This document shows positions 63,213 through 64,000 of a DNA stretch of 64,000 nucleotides, piece by piece; position 1 is the stretch's first letter; each line of letters opens with the position of its first letter. The stretch covers positions 310,001-374,000 of the forward strand of contig NZ_HG322950.1 of assembly GCF_000689415.1 (NCBI RefSeq), given 5' to 3'. Made by a program: the position numbers and the translations under genes. The notes under the pieces are model-generated. The model saw only the letters and a list, made by a program, of their open reading frames with translations, was not told where the DNA came from and searched no databases. This DNA is from Pseudomonas knackmussii B13. Its GTDB lineage: Bacteria; Pseudomonadota; Gammaproteobacteria; Pseudomonadales; Pseudomonadaceae.

Positions 63213-64000
63213 ATGAAGGGAAATTCAAAACGCTGGCTGGTTCGTGGCGCGGTTCTTGTGGCCGCTGCCTTGGTGGCCGCATTGGCTTGGCACATGTTGA
63301 AGCCGAAAGGCCTCGGCGACGGCTTCGCCAGCGGCAACGGGCGCATCGAGGCGACCGAGGTCGACGTGGCGACCAAGCTCCCCGGGCGCATCGCCGAGAT
63401 CAAGGTCGACGAAGGCGACTTCGTGAAGACCGGCGACCTGGTGGCGCGCATGGACACCCAGGTGCTCCAGGCGCAACTGGCCCAGGCCCAGGCCGAGGTA
63501 CGCCAGGCGCAGAACGCCAAGCTCACCGCCGAATCCCTGGTGGCCCAGCGCAACAGCGAGAAAAGCACCGCGGAGGCGGTGGTCGCTCAGCGCCAGGCCG
63601 AACTCACCGCTGCGCAGAAGCGCTTCAGCCGTACCGAGCGGCTGGTGGCTCGAAATGCCCTGCCGCAGCAGCAACTGGATGACGACCGCGCCGTGCTGCA
63701 AAGCGCCCAGGCAGCGCTGTCGGCAGCACGCTCGCAGGTCATCTCCGCGCAGGCGGCAATCGAGGCCGGACGTTCCCAGGTGATCGAGGCGCAGTCGGCC
63801 ATCGAGGCGGCCAACGCCAGCGTCGCCCGCCTGCAGGCAGACATCGACGACAGCCTGCTGCGCGCCCCGCGCGACGGGCGGGTGCAGTACCGGGTGGCAC
63901 AGCCGGGCGAGGTGCTGCCGGCGGGCGGCAAGCTGCTCAACATGGTCGACCTCACCGACGTCTACATGACCTTCTTCCTTGCCGCGCCCCAGGCTGGGCG
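63213..64000 (+). CDS. HlyD family membrane fusion protein (N-terminal part)
   Basis: Cut by the window end; the first 262 or so codons are seen. One N-terminal membrane anchor (VLVAAALVAALAWHML), then a lipoyl-like half (GNGRIEATEVDVATKLPGRI, GDFVKTGDLVARMD), a long Ala/Gln-rich coiled-coil hairpin, and the second lipoyl half (DSLLRAPRDGRVQYRVAQPG). It is the periplasmic adaptor of an efflux or ABC export system; in P. aeruginosa an ABC protein follows in this place. ATG 63213 with AGAGAGGG upstream. Confidence 0.93.
   Translation, partial: MKGNSKRWLVRGAVLVAAALVAALAWHMLKPKGLGDGFASGNGRIEATEVDVATKLPGRIAEIKVDEGDFVKTGDLVARMDTQVLQAQLAQAQAEVRQAQNAKLTAESLVAQRNSEKSTAEAVVAQRQAELTAAQKRFSRTERLVARNALPQQQLDDDRAVLQSAQAALSAARSQVISAQAAIEAGRSQVIEAQSAIEAANASVARLQADIDDSLLRAPRDGRVQYRVAQPGEVLPAGGKLLNMVDLTDVYMTFFLAAPQAG

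Overview
The window is chromosomal DNA of a Pseudomonas species, most likely from the P. aeruginosa / P. nitroreducens / P. citronellolis side of the genus. It is GC-rich, and its conserved blocks argH-algZ-algR-hemCDXY, dsbB-algQ-algP and hemB-ppk-ppx-trxA-rho-ubiD follow the gene order I remember for P. aeruginosa. REP-type palindromes are scattered through it. All family calls come from reading the translated sequence; no database search was run.

Layout. (1) 1-7.4 kb: an accessory catabolic cluster, nearly all on the minus strand. It holds a periplasmic binding protein (cut by the window edge), a RibBA-like protein, a DUF1330 protein, a Nudix hydrolase, a FadR-type GntR regulator, a carboxymuconolactone-decarboxylase-like protein, a flavin reductase, an aldehyde dehydrogenase, an alpha/beta hydrolase and an 'amino acid synthesis' (DUF1185) protein. 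The palindrome ATGGTATACCAT, or a close relative, lies in front of the three outward transcription units, so this looks like one GntR regulon. The reductase, dehydrogenase and hydrolase set resembles the trigonelline (N-methylnicotinate) ring-opening pathway, but no monooxygenase is visible here. (2) 7.5-13.2 kb: MFS transporter with a LysR regulator, SulP/STAS anion transporter, YecR-like lipoprotein, an unknown gene overlapping a BRCT-protein gene, and tRNA-Arg(CCG). (3) 13.2-19.7 kb: gabD-gabT for 4-aminobutyrate use, preceded by three 18-bp palindromes; an IS3-family element whose transposase is broken by a 53-bp tandem duplication; and a receiver-HDOD protein with Glu in place of the phospho-acceptor Asp. 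(4) 19.7-31.8 kb: argH, algZ/algR, hemC/hemD/hemX/hemY, a PQQ-type sugar dehydrogenase, dsbB, algQ (rsd), and algP with its long Lys-Pro-Ala-Ala repeat tail. (5) 31.8-41 kb: ABC-F protein, MscS channel, TerC, LysE exporter, a cytochrome c-FTR1 iron permease fusion, YaiI, ElbB, a fatty-acid-hydroxylase-type membrane protein and DedA. (6) 41-50.7 kb: hemB, ppk, ppx (convergent), trxA, rho, ubiD and a 2Fe-2S flavin reductase. (7) 50.7-60.3 kb: a LysR regulator divergent from a seven-gene operon consisting of a polyamine-type ABC importer, an amidase, malonyl-CoA decarboxylase and malonyl-CoA synthetase. (8) 60.3-64 kb: an IS110-family element apparently inserted in a REP sequence, quinone oxidoreductase, a small FliL-like secreted protein, and the start of an HlyD-type membrane fusion protein.

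The two accessory catabolic modules are the most interesting parts. The left cluster pairs a flavin-using ring-opening set with its own RibBA-like protein under one palindromic operator. The right operon joins import of a cationic or amide compound to amide hydrolysis and malonate use (malonate to malonyl-CoA to acetyl-CoA); its true substrate cannot be read from sequence alone.
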